Below are positions 10,607 to 19,479 of a stretch of DNA of 64,000 bases, piece after piece. Position 1 is the stretch's first letter; every line of letters starts with the position of its first letter. A program made the position numbers and the translations under genes. The notes under the pieces are model-generated. The model saw nothing but the letters and a program-made list of their open reading frames with translations, was not told the DNA's origin and made no database searches. Source of the stretch: Methylibium sp035476815 (GTDB taxonomy: Bacteria; Pseudomonadota; Gammaproteobacteria; Burkholderiales; Burkholderiaceae_C); contig DATILD010000009.1 in assembly GCA_035476815.1 (NCBI GenBank), positions 62,001 through 126,000 of the forward strand, read 5' to 3'.

Positions 10607-11704
10607 TCAGCGGTGCGTCACCAGCCAGCGCGGCGCCTTGAAACGCACGATGCGCGCGTACAGCACGATGTAGGTCAGCCCGAACAGCAGGATGAAGCCG
10701 CCGAGGGCGTGCGAGTTGTCCCAGAACACCACGCTCGGCACCACCGCCAGCGTGCACAGCAGCCACAGGTAGGGCGCGGTCATCGAGTTGCGGCGCGTCA
10801 GCGCCTGGGCGTCGCGGGTGCCGACCGCCCAGCGCAGCAGGCGCCGGTAGACCAGGCTGTGCAGGTGCACGCCGTCGGGCATGCCCATCGCGCGGCCCTT
10901 GACGACCTTGCGGCGGTACATCGAGAACAGCGTCTCGAACACCGGGTAGATCATCATCAGCAGCGGGAACAGCGGCGAGACCTCGGGGTTGCGCTGCAGC
11001 AGCAGGATGCCGAGCTCGGCGACGTAGAAGCCGATGAAATAGGCGCCGCCGTCGCCGAGGAAGACCAGCCCGGCGGGATAGTTCCAGACGAAGAAGCCGA
11101 GCACCGCGCCCACGCCGATCAGTGCCAGCGTCGCCACCAGGCCGTCGCCGACCTGCGTCGCGACATAGGCGATCGCGACCATCATGATGACCATGCACAT
11201 CGCCGCCAGGCCATTGAAACCGTCGATGATGTTGACCGCGTTGGCGATGCCGGCCACGGCGAACACCGCGAGGAAGGCGGCGCCGAGCGGGAAGGCCGCC
11301 ACCCAGTCCAGGCCCCACAGGTCGGTGCGCGTGATCGTGGCGTCGAGCACCGCCGCCGCCAGGCCGGCCGACGCGGCGGTGGCCAGCAGGCGCCAGCGCG
11401 GCGCGACGCGGCCCGTCACGTCCTCGGCCAGACCGGCGGCGAAGGCCGGCAGGCCGCAGGCGAGGACCAGCAGCAGCGTCTGCGCCGAGTCGGTCCCGCC
11501 TCGATAGCCGGCGACCAGCGCCGTCACCGCCAGGCCGCCGACGATACCGACACCGCCGATGCGCGGCGCGGGCCTCGCGTGCACGCGCTGGGGGCTGTCG
11601 TCGGCGCCGATGAAGAACAGGCCAGGCCGCCGCCGGCCCCCTCGCACCGCCAATAGAGTCAGCACGGCCGACGCGGCCAGTGCGCACAGGAACAACAGGA
11701 GCAT
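10607..11704 (-). CDS. WecA/MraY-family undecaprenyl-phosphate sugar-1-phosphate transferase
   Basis: A 365-aa polytopic membrane protein with about 10-11 hydrophobic helices. It should transfer a sugar-1-phosphate from a UDP-sugar to undecaprenyl phosphate, starting a lipid-linked glycan. Family motifs are present: the Asp-rich AVNIIDGFNGLA (about residues 152-163), VFLGDGGAYFIGF, and HLHSL on the last cytoplasmic loop. It stands 35 bp upstream of rhlE and divergent from manC, at the left edge of the polysaccharide locus. The exact sugar (GlcNAc, GalNAc or other) cannot be read from sequence. A second, unrelated initiating transferase lies at 57243-57839. Confidence 0.88.
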   Translation of the reverse strand: MLLLFLCALAASAVLTLLAVRGGRRRPGLFFIGADDSPQRVHARPAPRIGGVGIVGGLAVTALVAGYRGGTDSAQTLLLVLACGLPAFAAGLAEDVTGRVAPRWRLLATAASAGLAAAVLDATITRTDLWGLDWVAAFPLGAAFLAVFAVAGIANAVNIIDGFNGLAAMCMVIMMVAIAYVATQVGDGLVATLALIGVGAVLGFFVWNYPAGLVFLGDGGAYFIGFYVAELGILLLQRNPEVSPLFPLLMMIYPVFETLFSMYRRKVVKGRAMGMPDGVHLHSLVYRRLLRWAVGTRDAQALTRRNSMTAPYLWLLCTLAVVPSVVFWDNSHALGGFILLFGLTYIVLYARIVRFKAPRWLVTHR

Positions 11705-11744
11705 GGGCCGAGTGTAGGGGGCCGGTCGGACCGATCGGCGTCGC

Positions 11745-11750
11745 TATAGT
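11745..11750 (+). promoter_or_regulatory. Candidate -10 element for the manC polysaccharide operon
   Basis: TATAGT (5 of 6 to TATAAT), 28 nt before the manC ATG, in the 73-bp divergent gap between the WecA-like gene and manC. The upstream 17-bp position reads CCGGTC, a poor -35, so an activator or alternative sigma factor may be needed. This could drive the long plus-strand operon. Confidence 0.4.
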
Positions 11751-11777
11751 CTCGCCACCCGACACCGACCCACATCC

Positions 11778-13226
11778 ATGCAGGCCCTCGTTCCCGTGAT
11801 CCTCGCCGGCGGCTCCGGCACCCGGCTGTGGCCGCTGAGCCGGGCGCTCTACCCGAAGCAGTTCCTCCCCTTGACCGGCGAACGCAGCCTGTTCCAGCAG
11901 GCCGTGCTGCGCCTGGCGGCGCTGGCGGGTCCCGACATCGCGGCGGTGGCGCCGCTGGTGGTCGGCAACGAGGAGCACCGCTTCATGGTGCTGGAGCAAC
12001 TGCGCGAGATCGGCACCGGCGCACCGACGCTGCTGCTCGAACCGATGGGCCGCAACACCGCGCCGGCGCTGACGCTGGCGGCGCTCGCGGCGATGGCGGA
12101 CGGCGCCGATCCGGTGCTCGCCGTCTCGCCGGCCGACCAGACCATCGCCGACGACACCGCCTTCGCGGCCAGCCTGCGCGAGGCCGTCGCCGCGGCCGAG
12201 GCCGGCGCGCTGGTCACGCTGGGCATCGTGCCGGATCGGCCCGAGACCGGCTACGGCTACATCCGCGCCGGCGGCAGCGGTGCGGTGCGGCGCGTCGAGG
12301 CCTTCGTCGAGAAGCCCGACCTCGCCACCGCCGAGCGCTACCTGGCCGACGGCGGCTACGCCTGGAACAGCGGCATCTTCGTGCTCAGGGCCTCGGCCTG
12401 GGTCGCGGCGCTGGAGCGCTTCCGACCCGACATCGCCGCCGCGACGCGACGCGCGTGGGATGGCCGCAGCCGCGACGCGAGCTTCGTGCGGCCGCAACGC
12501 GAGGCCTTCGCGGCGATCCCGTCGGAGTCGATCGACTACGCCGTGATGGAGCAGGCGCCTGCCGCGCCCGAGGCCGGCGTGCGCGTCGAGATGGTGGCCC
12601 TCGACGCCGGCTGGAGCGACCTCGGCGCCTGGGACGCCGTCTGGCAGGTCCGCGAGCGCGATGCCCACGGCAACTGCGCGCATGGCGACGCGATGATCGA
12701 GAACAGCCGCAACACCCTGGTCCACGCGACCAGCCGGCTGGTCGGCGCCGTGGGCCTGGACAACGTGATCGTCGTCGAGACCCCCGACGCGGTGCTGGTC
12801 GCCGACCGCGCACGCAGCCAGGAGGTCAAGCAGATCGTCGCGGCGCTGCAGCGCCAGGGCCGCCCCGAGGCCACGCTGCACCGCCGCGTGCACCGGCCCT
12901 GGGGCTGGTACGACAGCATCGACGCCGGACCGCGCTTCCAGGTCAAGCGCATCCTCGTCAAGCCGGGCGCGAGCCTGAGCCTGCAGATGCACCATCACCG
13001 CGCCGAGCACTGGGTGGTGGTCAAGGGCACCGCGGAAGTGACCTGCGGCGAGCGCAAGCTGCTCGTCACCGAGAACCAGAGCACCTACATCCCGCTGGGC
13101 GAGAAGCACCGTCTGGCCAACCCGGGCGCGATCCCGCTCGAGATCATCGAGGTCCAGTCCGGCAGCTACCTCGGCGAGGACGACATCGTGCGCTTCGAAG
13201 ACTCCTACGGCCGAACGACGCCATGA
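11778..13226 (+). CDS. manC: Mannose-1-phosphate guanylyltransferase / mannose-6-phosphate isomerase
   Basis: Bifunctional enzyme making GDP-mannose. The 482-aa length is typical of type II phosphomannose isomerase/GMP. The N-terminal nucleotidyltransferase signature LAGGSGTRLWPLSR (residues 9-22) and FVEKP (about 175-179) are present. The C-terminal cupin has the metal-binding LQMHHHRAEHWVVV (about 402-415). It is the first gene of the plus-strand surface-polysaccharide operon and overlaps rfbB by 4 nt. It shows that mannose or a GDP-mannose-derived sugar (fucose, perosamine, rhamnose) is available. Confidence 0.96.
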   Translation: MQALVPVILAGGSGTRLWPLSRALYPKQFLPLTGERSLFQQAVLRLAALAGPDIAAVAPLVVGNEEHRFMVLEQLREIGTGAPTLLLEPMGRNTAPALTLAALAAMADGADPVLAVSPADQTIADDTAFAASLREAVAAAEAGALVTLGIVPDRPETGYGYIRAGGSGAVRRVEAFVEKPDLATAERYLADGGYAWNSGIFVLRASAWVAALERFRPDIAAATRRAWDGRSRDASFVRPQREAFAAIPSESIDYAVMEQAPAAPEAGVRVEMVALDAGWSDLGAWDAVWQVRERDAHGNCAHGDAMIENSRNTLVHATSRLVGAVGLDNVIVVETPDAVLVADRARSQEVKQIVAALQRQGRPEATLHRRVHRPWGWYDSIDAGPRFQVKRILVKPGASLSLQMHHHRAEHWVVVKGTAEVTCGERKLLVTENQSTYIPLGEKHRLANPGAIPLEIIEVQSGSYLGEDDIVRFEDSYGRTTP

Positions 13227-14284
13227 CGATCCTCGTGACGGGTGGCGCAGGCTTCATCGGCAGCAACTTCGTGTTGGACTGGCTCGCGCAGAGCGACGAG
13301 CCGGTCGTCAACCTCGACGCCCTCACCTACGCCGGCAACCTGCGCAACCTGGCGTCGCTGCAGGGCGATCCTCGGCACGTCTTCGTGCACGGCGACATCG
13401 GCGACCGCGCGCTGCTCGACCGACTGCTGGCCGAGCACCGGCCGCGTGCGGTTCTGCACTTCGCCGCCGAGAGCCACGTGGACCGCTCGATCCACGGCCC
13501 CGGCGCATTCATGAAGACCAACGTCGAGGGCACGTTCACGCTGCTCGAAGCCACACGCGGCCATTGGGGCGCGCTGCAAGGCGAGGACAAGGCCGCGTTC
13601 CGCTTCCATCATGTGTCAACCGACGAGGTCTACGGCTCGCTGGCCCCCGACGCGCCGGCCTTCACCGAGACCCATCCCTACGAGCCCAACAGCCCCTACT
13701 CGGCCAGCAAGGCGGCCAGCGACCACCTGGTGCGCGCCTGGCACCACACCTACGGGCTGCCGGTCGTCACGACCAACTGTTCCAACAACTACGGCCCCTA
13801 TCACTTCCCCGAGAAGCTGATCCCGCTGATGATCGTCAACGCGCTGGCGGCCAAGCCGCTGCCGGTCTACGGCGACGGCCGCCAGATCCGCGACTGGCTC
13901 TACGTCGGCGACCACTGCAGCGCGATCCGCGCGGTGCTGGCCGGCGGCCGGCTCGGCGAGACCTACAACATCGGCGGCTGGAACGAGCAGGCCAACATCG
14001 ACATCGTCCACACGGTGTGCGCCCTGCTCGACGAACTGAAGCCCGACCCCGCCGGGCCCTACCGCCGCCTGATCACGCATGTGGCGGACCGCCCCGGCCA
14101 CGACCGCCGTTACGCGATCGACGCGCGCAAGATCGAGCGCGAGCTCGGCTGGCGTCCGGCCGAGACCTTCGCGACCGGCATCCGCAAGACCGTGCAGTGG
14201 TACCTGGCCCATGGCGACTGGGTCCGCGAGGTGCAGAGCGGCAGCTACCGCGACTGGCTCGCGACCAACTACGCCGCGCGGTGA
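13223..14284 (+). CDS. rfbB: dTDP-glucose 4,6-dehydratase
   Basis: Second enzyme of dTDP-L-rhamnose synthesis. The 353-aa product has the NAD-binding TGGAGFIGSNF at residues 5-15, the catalytic HVSTDEVYGS segment, and YSASKA with the extended-SDR Tyr and Lys. The ATG overlaps the manC stop (ATGA), which fixes the start. It lies in the order rfbB-rfbD-rfbA-rfbC, a complete dTDP-rhamnose set. Confidence 0.97.
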   Translation: MTILVTGGAGFIGSNFVLDWLAQSDEPVVNLDALTYAGNLRNLASLQGDPRHVFVHGDIGDRALLDRLLAEHRPRAVLHFAAESHVDRSIHGPGAFMKTNVEGTFTLLEATRGHWGALQGEDKAAFRFHHVSTDEVYGSLAPDAPAFTETHPYEPNSPYSASKAASDHLVRAWHHTYGLPVVTTNCSNNYGPYHFPEKLIPLMIVNALAAKPLPVYGDGRQIRDWLYVGDHCSAIRAVLAGGRLGETYNIGGWNEQANIDIVHTVCALLDELKPDPAGPYRRLITHVADRPGHDRRYAIDARKIERELGWRPAETFATGIRKTVQWYLAHGDWVREVQSGSYRDWLATNYAAR

Positions 14285-14286
14285 CG

Positions 14287-15183
14287 ATGAAGATCCTGCT
14301 GCTCGGCAAGAACGGCCAGGTCGGCTGGGAACTGCAGCGCTCGCTGGCGACACTCGGCGAGTTGACAGCGCTCGACTTCGACAGCGCCGACTTCCGCGCC
14401 GACTTCACCGACCCCGGGTCACTCGCCGCAACGGTGCGCGCGCTGCGCCCCGACGTGATCGTCAACTCGGCCGCGCACACCGCGGTCGACAAGGCCGAGA
14501 GCGAACCCGCGCTGGCGCGCACGATCAATGCTGTCGCGCCCGGCGTGCTGGCACGCGAGGCCGCGTCGCTCGGCGCGACGCTGGTCCACTACGGCACCGA
14601 CTACGTGTTCGACGGCTCCGGCAGCACGCCGCGCGCCGAGGACGCGCCGACCGGCCCGCTGTCGGCCTATGGCGCCACCAAGCTCGAGGGCGAGGACGCG
14701 ATCCGCGCCAGCGGCTGCCGCCACCTGATCCTGCGCACCAGCTGGGTCTACGCGGCGCGCGGCGGCAATTTCGCCAAGACCATGCTGAAGCTCGCCTCCG
14801 AGCGCGACCAGCTGACCGTGATCGACGACCAGTTCGGCGCGCCGACCGGCGCCGAGCTGCTGGCCGACGTCACCGCGCACGCGCTGCGGGTGCTGCGCCT
14901 GCGGCCCGAGCTGGCCGGCACCTACCATGCGGTCGCGGCCGGCGAGACGCATTGGCATGGCTACGCGACCCATGTGATCGAGTGGGCCCGCGCCCATGGG
15001 CAGCCGATCAAGGTCGCGGCCGACGCGATCCTGCCGGTACCGACCAGTGCCTTCCCGACGCCGGCGAAGCGCCCGCTGAACTCGCGCCTCGACACCCGCA
15101 AGCTGCGCGAGACCTTCGGCGTCGTCATGCCCCCGTGGCAGCAGGGCGTCGAGCGCATGCTGGCCGAATACCTCGGCCGCTGA
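14287..15183 (+). CDS. rfbD: dTDP-4-dehydrorhamnose reductase
   Basis: Last enzyme of dTDP-L-rhamnose synthesis, an NADPH-dependent SDR of 298 aa. The GKNGQVGWEL nucleotide-binding start (residues 7-16), GTDYVFDG and the catalytic YGATKLEGE are all visible. The ATG giving MKILLLGKNG was chosen; a GTG two codons upstream overlaps the rfbB stop and is a possible alternative. Spacing to rfbB is 2 nt. Confidence 0.97.
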   Translation: MKILLLGKNGQVGWELQRSLATLGELTALDFDSADFRADFTDPGSLAATVRALRPDVIVNSAAHTAVDKAESEPALARTINAVAPGVLAREAASLGATLVHYGTDYVFDGSGSTPRAEDAPTGPLSAYGATKLEGEDAIRASGCRHLILRTSWVYAARGGNFAKTMLKLASERDQLTVIDDQFGAPTGAELLADVTAHALRVLRLRPELAGTYHAVAAGETHWHGYATHVIEWARAHGQPIKVAADAILPVPTSAFPTPAKRPLNSRLDTRKLRETFGVVMPPWQQGVERMLAEYLGR

Positions 15184-15208
15184 ACCGACAAGAACCTCCA
15201 GGGACTCC

Positions 15209-16090
15209 ATGCAACGCAAGGGCATCATCCTCGCCGGCGGCTCCGGTACGCGCCTGCACCCGGCCACCTTGGCGCTGTCCAAGCAGCTGCTGCCGGTGTA
15301 CGACAAGCCGATGGTCTATTACCCGCTCAGCACGCTGATGCTGGCGGGCATCCGCGACATCCTGCTGATCAGCACGCCGCAGGACCTACCGCGCTTCGAG
15401 GCCCTGCTCGGCGACGGCGCGCGCTGGGGCATCAACCTGTCCTACTGCGTGCAACCCAGCCCCGACGGCCTGGCCCAGGCCTTCATCCTCGGCCGCGACT
15501 TCGTCGGCGGCGCGCCGAGCGCGCTGGTGCTCGGCGACAACATCTTCTACGGCCACGACCTGCAGGGCCTGCTCAAGAGCGCGACCGACCGCGACGCCGG
15601 CGCGACGGTGTTCGCCTACCACGTGCACGACCCCGAGCGCTACGGCGTGGTCGCCTTCGACGCCCAGCAGCGCGCCGTCAGCATCGAGGAGAAGCCCAAG
15701 GCGCCGAAGAGCAGCTACGCGGTCACCGGCCTGTATTTCTACGACCGGCAGGTCTGCGACATCGCCGCCGACATCCAGCCTTCGGCGCGCGGCGAGCTCG
15801 AGATCACCGAGGTCAACGCCCGCTACCTGGCGCAGGGCCAGCTCGCGGTCGAGATCATGGGCCGCGGCTATGCCTGGCTCGACACCGGCACCCACGACAG
15901 CCTGATGGAGGCCGGCCAGTTCATCGCCACGCTCGAGAAGCGCCAGGGCCTGAAGGTCGCCTGCCCCGAGGAGATCGCGTTCCGCGCGGGCTGGATCAGC
16001 GCCGAGCAGCTCGAGGCCCAGGCCCAGCCTATGCTGAAGAACGGCTACGGCCAGTACCTGCTGCAGGTGCTGCGCGAGAAGGTGTATTGA
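15209..16090 (+). CDS. rfbA: Glucose-1-phosphate thymidylyltransferase
   Basis: First enzyme of the dTDP-rhamnose pathway, joining glucose-1-phosphate and dTTP. The 293-aa product begins with the nucleotidyltransferase signature LAGGSGTRLHP and the KQLLPVYDKPM sugar-nucleotide segment. Later landmarks are EEKPKAPKSSYAVTGLYFYD and the WLDTGTHDSL C-terminal motif. It follows rfbD by 25 nt and precedes rfbC by a 114-bp repeat-containing gap. Confidence 0.97.
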   Translation: MQRKGIILAGGSGTRLHPATLALSKQLLPVYDKPMVYYPLSTLMLAGIRDILLISTPQDLPRFEALLGDGARWGINLSYCVQPSPDGLAQAFILGRDFVGGAPSALVLGDNIFYGHDLQGLLKSATDRDAGATVFAYHVHDPERYGVVAFDAQQRAVSIEEKPKAPKSSYAVTGLYFYDRQVCDIAADIQPSARGELEITEVNARYLAQGQLAVEIMGRGYAWLDTGTHDSLMEAGQFIATLEKRQGLKVACPEEIAFRAGWISAEQLEAQAQPMLKNGYGQYLLQVLREKVY

Positions 16091-16170
16091 GATGACCCGC
16101 CCCCGTTGCGGCTTCGCCGCCCCCCCCTCCAGGGGGCGCGGCGGCCGCTTGGCAGGTCAGTTCGTGCGTC
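16091..16170 (+). repeat. GC-rich intercistronic repeat upstream of rfbC
   Basis: Contains CCGTTGCGGCTTCGCCGC (16103-16120), whose GCGGC/GCCGC arms can form a hairpin, and a CCCCCT/AGGGGG hairpin immediately after. The same 18-bp stretch occurs inverted at 57177-57242, upstream of the dehydratase gene on the minus strand. In both cases it has the same orientation relative to the downstream gene. Confidence 0.6.
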
Positions 16171-16204
16171 GCGGGTGCGCGAGCATTTCGGTGGAGCAAA
16201 TGAC

Positions 16205-16756
16205 GTGAAGGTCACCCCCACCGACCTGCCCGAGGTGCTGATCCTCGAGCCCAAGGTCTTCGGCGACGCGCGCGGCTTCTTCATGGAGAGCTTCAACCAG
16301 CAGGCCTTCGATGCGGCGGTCGGCCACCATGTCGATTTCGTGCAGGACAACCACTCGCGCTCGGCGCGCGGCGTGCTGCGCGGGCTGCACTACCAGCTGC
16401 CGCCGCATGCGCAGGGCAAGCTGGTGCGCGTCACGGCCGGCGCGGTGTTCGACGTCGCGGTCGACATGCGGCGTTCCAGCCCGCGCTTCGGCCGCTGGGC
16501 CGGCGTCGAGCTGAGCGCCGACAACCACCGCCAGCTGTGGATCCCGCCCGGCTTCGCGCATGCCTTCCTGGTGCTCAGCGACAGCGCCGACTTCCTCTAC
16601 AAGACCACCGACTATTACGCACCGCAGGCCGAGGGCGCGGTGCGCTGGGACGACCCCGCCATCGGCATCGCCTGGCCGGACGCCGGCACGGCGCCGCTGC
16701 TGTCGGCCAAGGATGGCGCCGCGCCGGCGCTGACCGACGCCCGGTGCTTCGACTGA
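16205..16756 (+). CDS. rfbC: dTDP-4-dehydrorhamnose 3,5-epimerase
   Basis: Third enzyme of dTDP-L-rhamnose synthesis, a cupin-fold epimerase of 183 aa. The catalytic His lies in RGLHYQLPP and the substrate-binding FAHAFLVLSD is present. A GTG start (VKVTPTDLPEV) was chosen because a GGTGGAG ribosome-binding site lies 8 nt upstream and the family begins here. An open extension upstream to 16106 is GC-rich repeat sequence with no family similarity. Confidence 0.93.
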   Translation: MKVTPTDLPEVLILEPKVFGDARGFFMESFNQQAFDAAVGHHVDFVQDNHSRSARGVLRGLHYQLPPHAQGKLVRVTAGAVFDVAVDMRRSSPRFGRWAGVELSADNHRQLWIPPGFAHAFLVLSDSADFLYKTTDYYAPQAEGAVRWDDPAIGIAWPDAGTAPLLSAKDGAAPALTDARCFD

Positions 16757-16807
16757 GCCGGCCGCCGGCGGCTATGCCCCACAATCCGCCCGCCATCCCG
16801 CCACTCG

Positions 16808-17617
16808 ATGCAAGCCCTGCCGCCCTCGCCCCTGCCCAAGCGCACGCCCTGGCAGATCCAGCGTGCGGTCGTGTTCGCGCTGTTCATGCGCGAGCTCAAG
16901 GGACGGGTCGGCCACCAATGGCTGGGGCTGCTGTGGACGCTGGTCGAGCCGGTGGTGCATGTCGTCGTGGTCCTGCTGATGTTCGTCTACCTGCGTCACG
17001 TGACGCGCGCGAACGTCGAGCTGCCGGTCTACCTGGTGACCGGCCTGCTGCCCTTCTTCATGTTCCGCAACCTGGCGCTGCGCTGCGCCGATGCGGTGAC
17101 CCAGAACCGTGGGCTGTTCGCCTACCGCCAGGTCAAGCCCATCGACACCATCGTCTCGCGTGCGCTGCTCGAGCTGAGCGTCTACAGCGCGGTCTACCTG
17201 CTGCTGCTGGCGGGCCTGGCCTGGCTGGGCTTCACGGTCTGGCCGGCGCGACCGCTGCCGCTGGCAGCCATGAGCCTGGTGCTGATCGCCCTCGGCGGCG
17301 CGCTCGGGCTGGTGCTGGCGATCGTCACCCACGAGCGGCCGCGGCTGCGCTCGCTGGTCGGCATGGCCTTCCTGCCGCTGTACCTGATGTCGGGCGTGAT
17401 CATCCCGCTGGACCGGGTGCCGGCCGCCTACCTGGAGTGGCTGATGCTCAACCCGGTGCTGCACCTGGTGGAGCTGTCGCGCGCGGGCTTCATCGCCTAC
17501 TACCCGCCCTTGCCCGGCGCGACGCTGGCCTACCCGGCGGCCGTCGCGCTCGGGCTTGCCGCCCTGGGCATGAACCTGTACCGCGTGCAGCGCCGCGAGC
17601 TGCTCGCGATCGGTTGA
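16808..17617 (+). CDS. kpsM: Capsule ABC transporter permease, KpsM type
   Basis: Inner-membrane permease of the capsular polysaccharide ABC exporter (ABC-2 family), 269 aa with about six hydrophobic helices. The N-terminal cytoplasmic segment with LFMRELKGRVGHQWLGLLW is characteristic of KpsM/CtrC/BexB. Helices follow through to the C-terminal NLYRVQRREL. It sits 51 bp after rfbC, with kpsT 16 nt downstream. Together with kpsT, the KpsE-like and the KpsD-like genes it forms a complete ABC-dependent export path, so the polymer is probably finished in the cytoplasm before export. Confidence 0.92.
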   Translation: MQALPPSPLPKRTPWQIQRAVVFALFMRELKGRVGHQWLGLLWTLVEPVVHVVVVLLMFVYLRHVTRANVELPVYLVTGLLPFFMFRNLALRCADAVTQNRGLFAYRQVKPIDTIVSRALLELSVYSAVYLLLLAGLAWLGFTVWPARPLPLAAMSLVLIALGGALGLVLAIVTHERPRLRSLVGMAFLPLYLMSGVIIPLDRVPAAYLEWLMLNPVLHLVELSRAGFIAYYPPLPGATLAYPAAVALGLAALGMNLYRVQRRELLAIG

Positions 17618-17633
17618 GCGGCCCCGGGACGCC

Positions 17634-18368
17634 ATGATCGAGCTGCGCCGCCTCACCAAGTCCTACCCGACGCCGCACGGGCGCCGCTACATCTTCCGCG
17701 ACCTCGACTTCCGTTTTCCTGACGATGCCAGCATCGGCCTGATCGGCCGCAACGGCGCCGGCAAATCGACGCTGATGCGACTGCTCGGCGGCATCGACAT
17801 GCCCGACAGCGGCGCGGTCGTCACCGACGCGAGCATCTCCTGGCCGGTCGGGCTGTCCGGCGGCTTCCAGCCCTCGCTGACGGGCCGCGAGAACGTGCAG
17901 TTCGTCTGCCGCGTCTACGGCGCCACGCAGGACGCGATGCGCGAGAAGATCGCCTTCGTGCGCGAGTTCGCCGAGATCGGCGAGTACTTCGACCTGCCGG
18001 TGCGCTCCTACTCCTCCGGCATGCGCTCGCGGCTGGCCTTCGGCCTGAGCATGGCCTTCGACTTCGACTACTACCTGATCGACGAGGTGATGGCCGTCGG
18101 CGACCCGCAGTTCCGCAACAAGAGCCGCGAGGTGTTCCGCGGGAAGCTCGAGCGCTCGAACCTGATCCTGGTCTCGCACCAGATGGCCGACATCCGCAAC
18201 TACTGCGACGTCGTGGTGCTGGTCGACCAGGGCCGCACCGAGCTCTACGAGGACATCGAGGCCGGCATCGCCGCCTACCAGGGTCCGGAGGGCGAGCTCC
18301 CGCAGCGCCGCCGGCCGCGCCGCCCGGGCCAGCCGGCCACGGGCCCCCGCATCGTGACCGACGACTGA
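17634..18368 (+). CDS. kpsT: Capsule ABC transporter ATPase, KpsT type
   Basis: ATPase of the capsule exporter, 244 aa. Walker A is IGRNGAGKST (about residues 36-45), the signature is YSSGMRSRLAFG, and Walker B is YYLIDEVMAVGD. The length and lack of a long C-terminal sugar-binding domain place it with KpsT/CtrD rather than Wzt exporters that read modified O-antigen termini. The C-terminal tail is basic and proline-rich. Its stop overlaps the next start (TGATG). Confidence 0.94.
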   Translation: MIELRRLTKSYPTPHGRRYIFRDLDFRFPDDASIGLIGRNGAGKSTLMRLLGGIDMPDSGAVVTDASISWPVGLSGGFQPSLTGRENVQFVCRVYGATQDAMREKIAFVREFAEIGEYFDLPVRSYSSGMRSRLAFGLSMAFDFDYYLIDEVMAVGDPQFRNKSREVFRGKLERSNLILVSHQMADIRNYCDVVVLVDQGRTELYEDIEAGIAAYQGPEGELPQRRRPRRPGQPATGPRIVTDD

Positions 18369-19474
18369 TGAAGCTCCAGACCCTGCTCACCCCGCGCCAC
18401 CTCAAGCTGGCACTGATCGCCGTGCCGATGGTGGTCGGCGCCCTGTACTTCGGGCTGATCGCCGCCGACCGCTACGTCAGCGAGTCCACCATCGCGGTGC
18501 GCCAGGCGGACAACGACACGCCGGCGCTCGGCAGCGCGGCGCTGCTGTTCGGCGGCGCCAATCCGTCGTCGCGCGAGGACACGCTCTACGTCCAGCAGTA
18601 CATGCGCTCGCTCGGTCTGCTGCGCAAGCTCGACGAGCAGCTGAAGCTGCGCGAGCATTACGAGGACGCCGCCTTCGATCCGCTGTACCGCCTGTGGCAC
18701 GGCGACAGCCAGGAGGACTTCCTCGACTACTACCGCAAGCGCGTCGAGGTCCACTTCGACGATCCCTCCTCGCTGCTGACGGTGCGGGTACAGGGTTTCG
18801 AGCCCGCCTTCGCGCAGCGCCTCAACCAGGCCCTGCTCGAGGAGAGCGAGCGCTTCGTCAACGCCTTTTCGCAGCAGATCGCCACCGAGCAGCTGCGCTT
18901 CGCCGAGGGCGAGCTGAAGGCGGCGGCCGCCCGGCTGCAGACCGCGCGCGCCCAGGTGCTCGCGTTCCAGACCAAGAACCGGCTGCTGGACCCGCTCGCC
19001 CAGGCGCAGGCCAGCGGTGCGCTGACGGCCGAGCTGCAGGCCTCGCAGTCGCGGCTCGAGGCCGAGCTCAAGAGCCTGCGCAGCTACCTCAACGACGACG
19101 CGTACCAGGTCAAGGCGCTGCGCGGCCAGATCGAGGGTCTGCGCGAGCAGCTGCAGTCCGAACGCAGCCGCACCACCAGCGCCGGCAAGGAGGGCGAGCG
19201 CCTCAATGCGCTGGCGGCCGACTTCCAGGCCCTGCAGCTGCAGGCCGAGTTCGCGCTGGACTCCTACAAGCTGGCGCTCGGCGCGGTCGAGAAGACCCGC
19301 CTCGACGCGACGCGCAAGCTCAAGACCCTGGTGGTGATCGAGCCGGCCTCGCTGCCCGAGTCCGCCGAGTACCCGGCGCGCCTGTACAACCTGCTGACGC
19401 TGCTGGTGGCCGCCACCTTGCTGTACAGCGTCGTGCGGCTGGTGCTCGCCACCATCCGCGAACACCAGGACTGA
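18368..19474 (+). CDS. kpsE: Capsule export inner-membrane protein, KpsE/CtrB type
   Basis: Polysaccharide co-polymerase-like (PCP-3) protein, 368 aa. It has one membrane segment near the N-terminus (about residues 14-34), a long periplasmic alpha-helical region (about 155-310, heptad-like Leu/Ala with many Glu and Arg) and a second hydrophobic helix near residues 340-360. This is the usual KpsE/CtrB/BexC layout bridging inner and outer membrane. It lies between kpsT and the outer-membrane polysaccharide channel gene, which supports the assignment. Confidence 0.9.
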   Translation: MKLQTLLTPRHLKLALIAVPMVVGALYFGLIAADRYVSESTIAVRQADNDTPALGSAALLFGGANPSSREDTLYVQQYMRSLGLLRKLDEQLKLREHYEDAAFDPLYRLWHGDSQEDFLDYYRKRVEVHFDDPSSLLTVRVQGFEPAFAQRLNQALLEESERFVNAFSQQIATEQLRFAEGELKAAAARLQTARAQVLAFQTKNRLLDPLAQAQASGALTAELQASQSRLEAELKSLRSYLNDDAYQVKALRGQIEGLREQLQSERSRTTSAGKEGERLNALAADFQALQLQAEFALDSYKLALGAVEKTRLDATRKLKTLVVIEPASLPESAEYPARLYNLLTLLVAATLLYSVVRLVLATIREHQD

Positions 19475-19479
19475 TCCCC

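Noticed and set aside
16106..16204. N-terminal extension of rfbC by 33 codons
   Set aside because: This part encodes Arg/Pro-rich sequence from the intercistronic repeat; the family starts at the GTG with a good Shine-Dalgarno.
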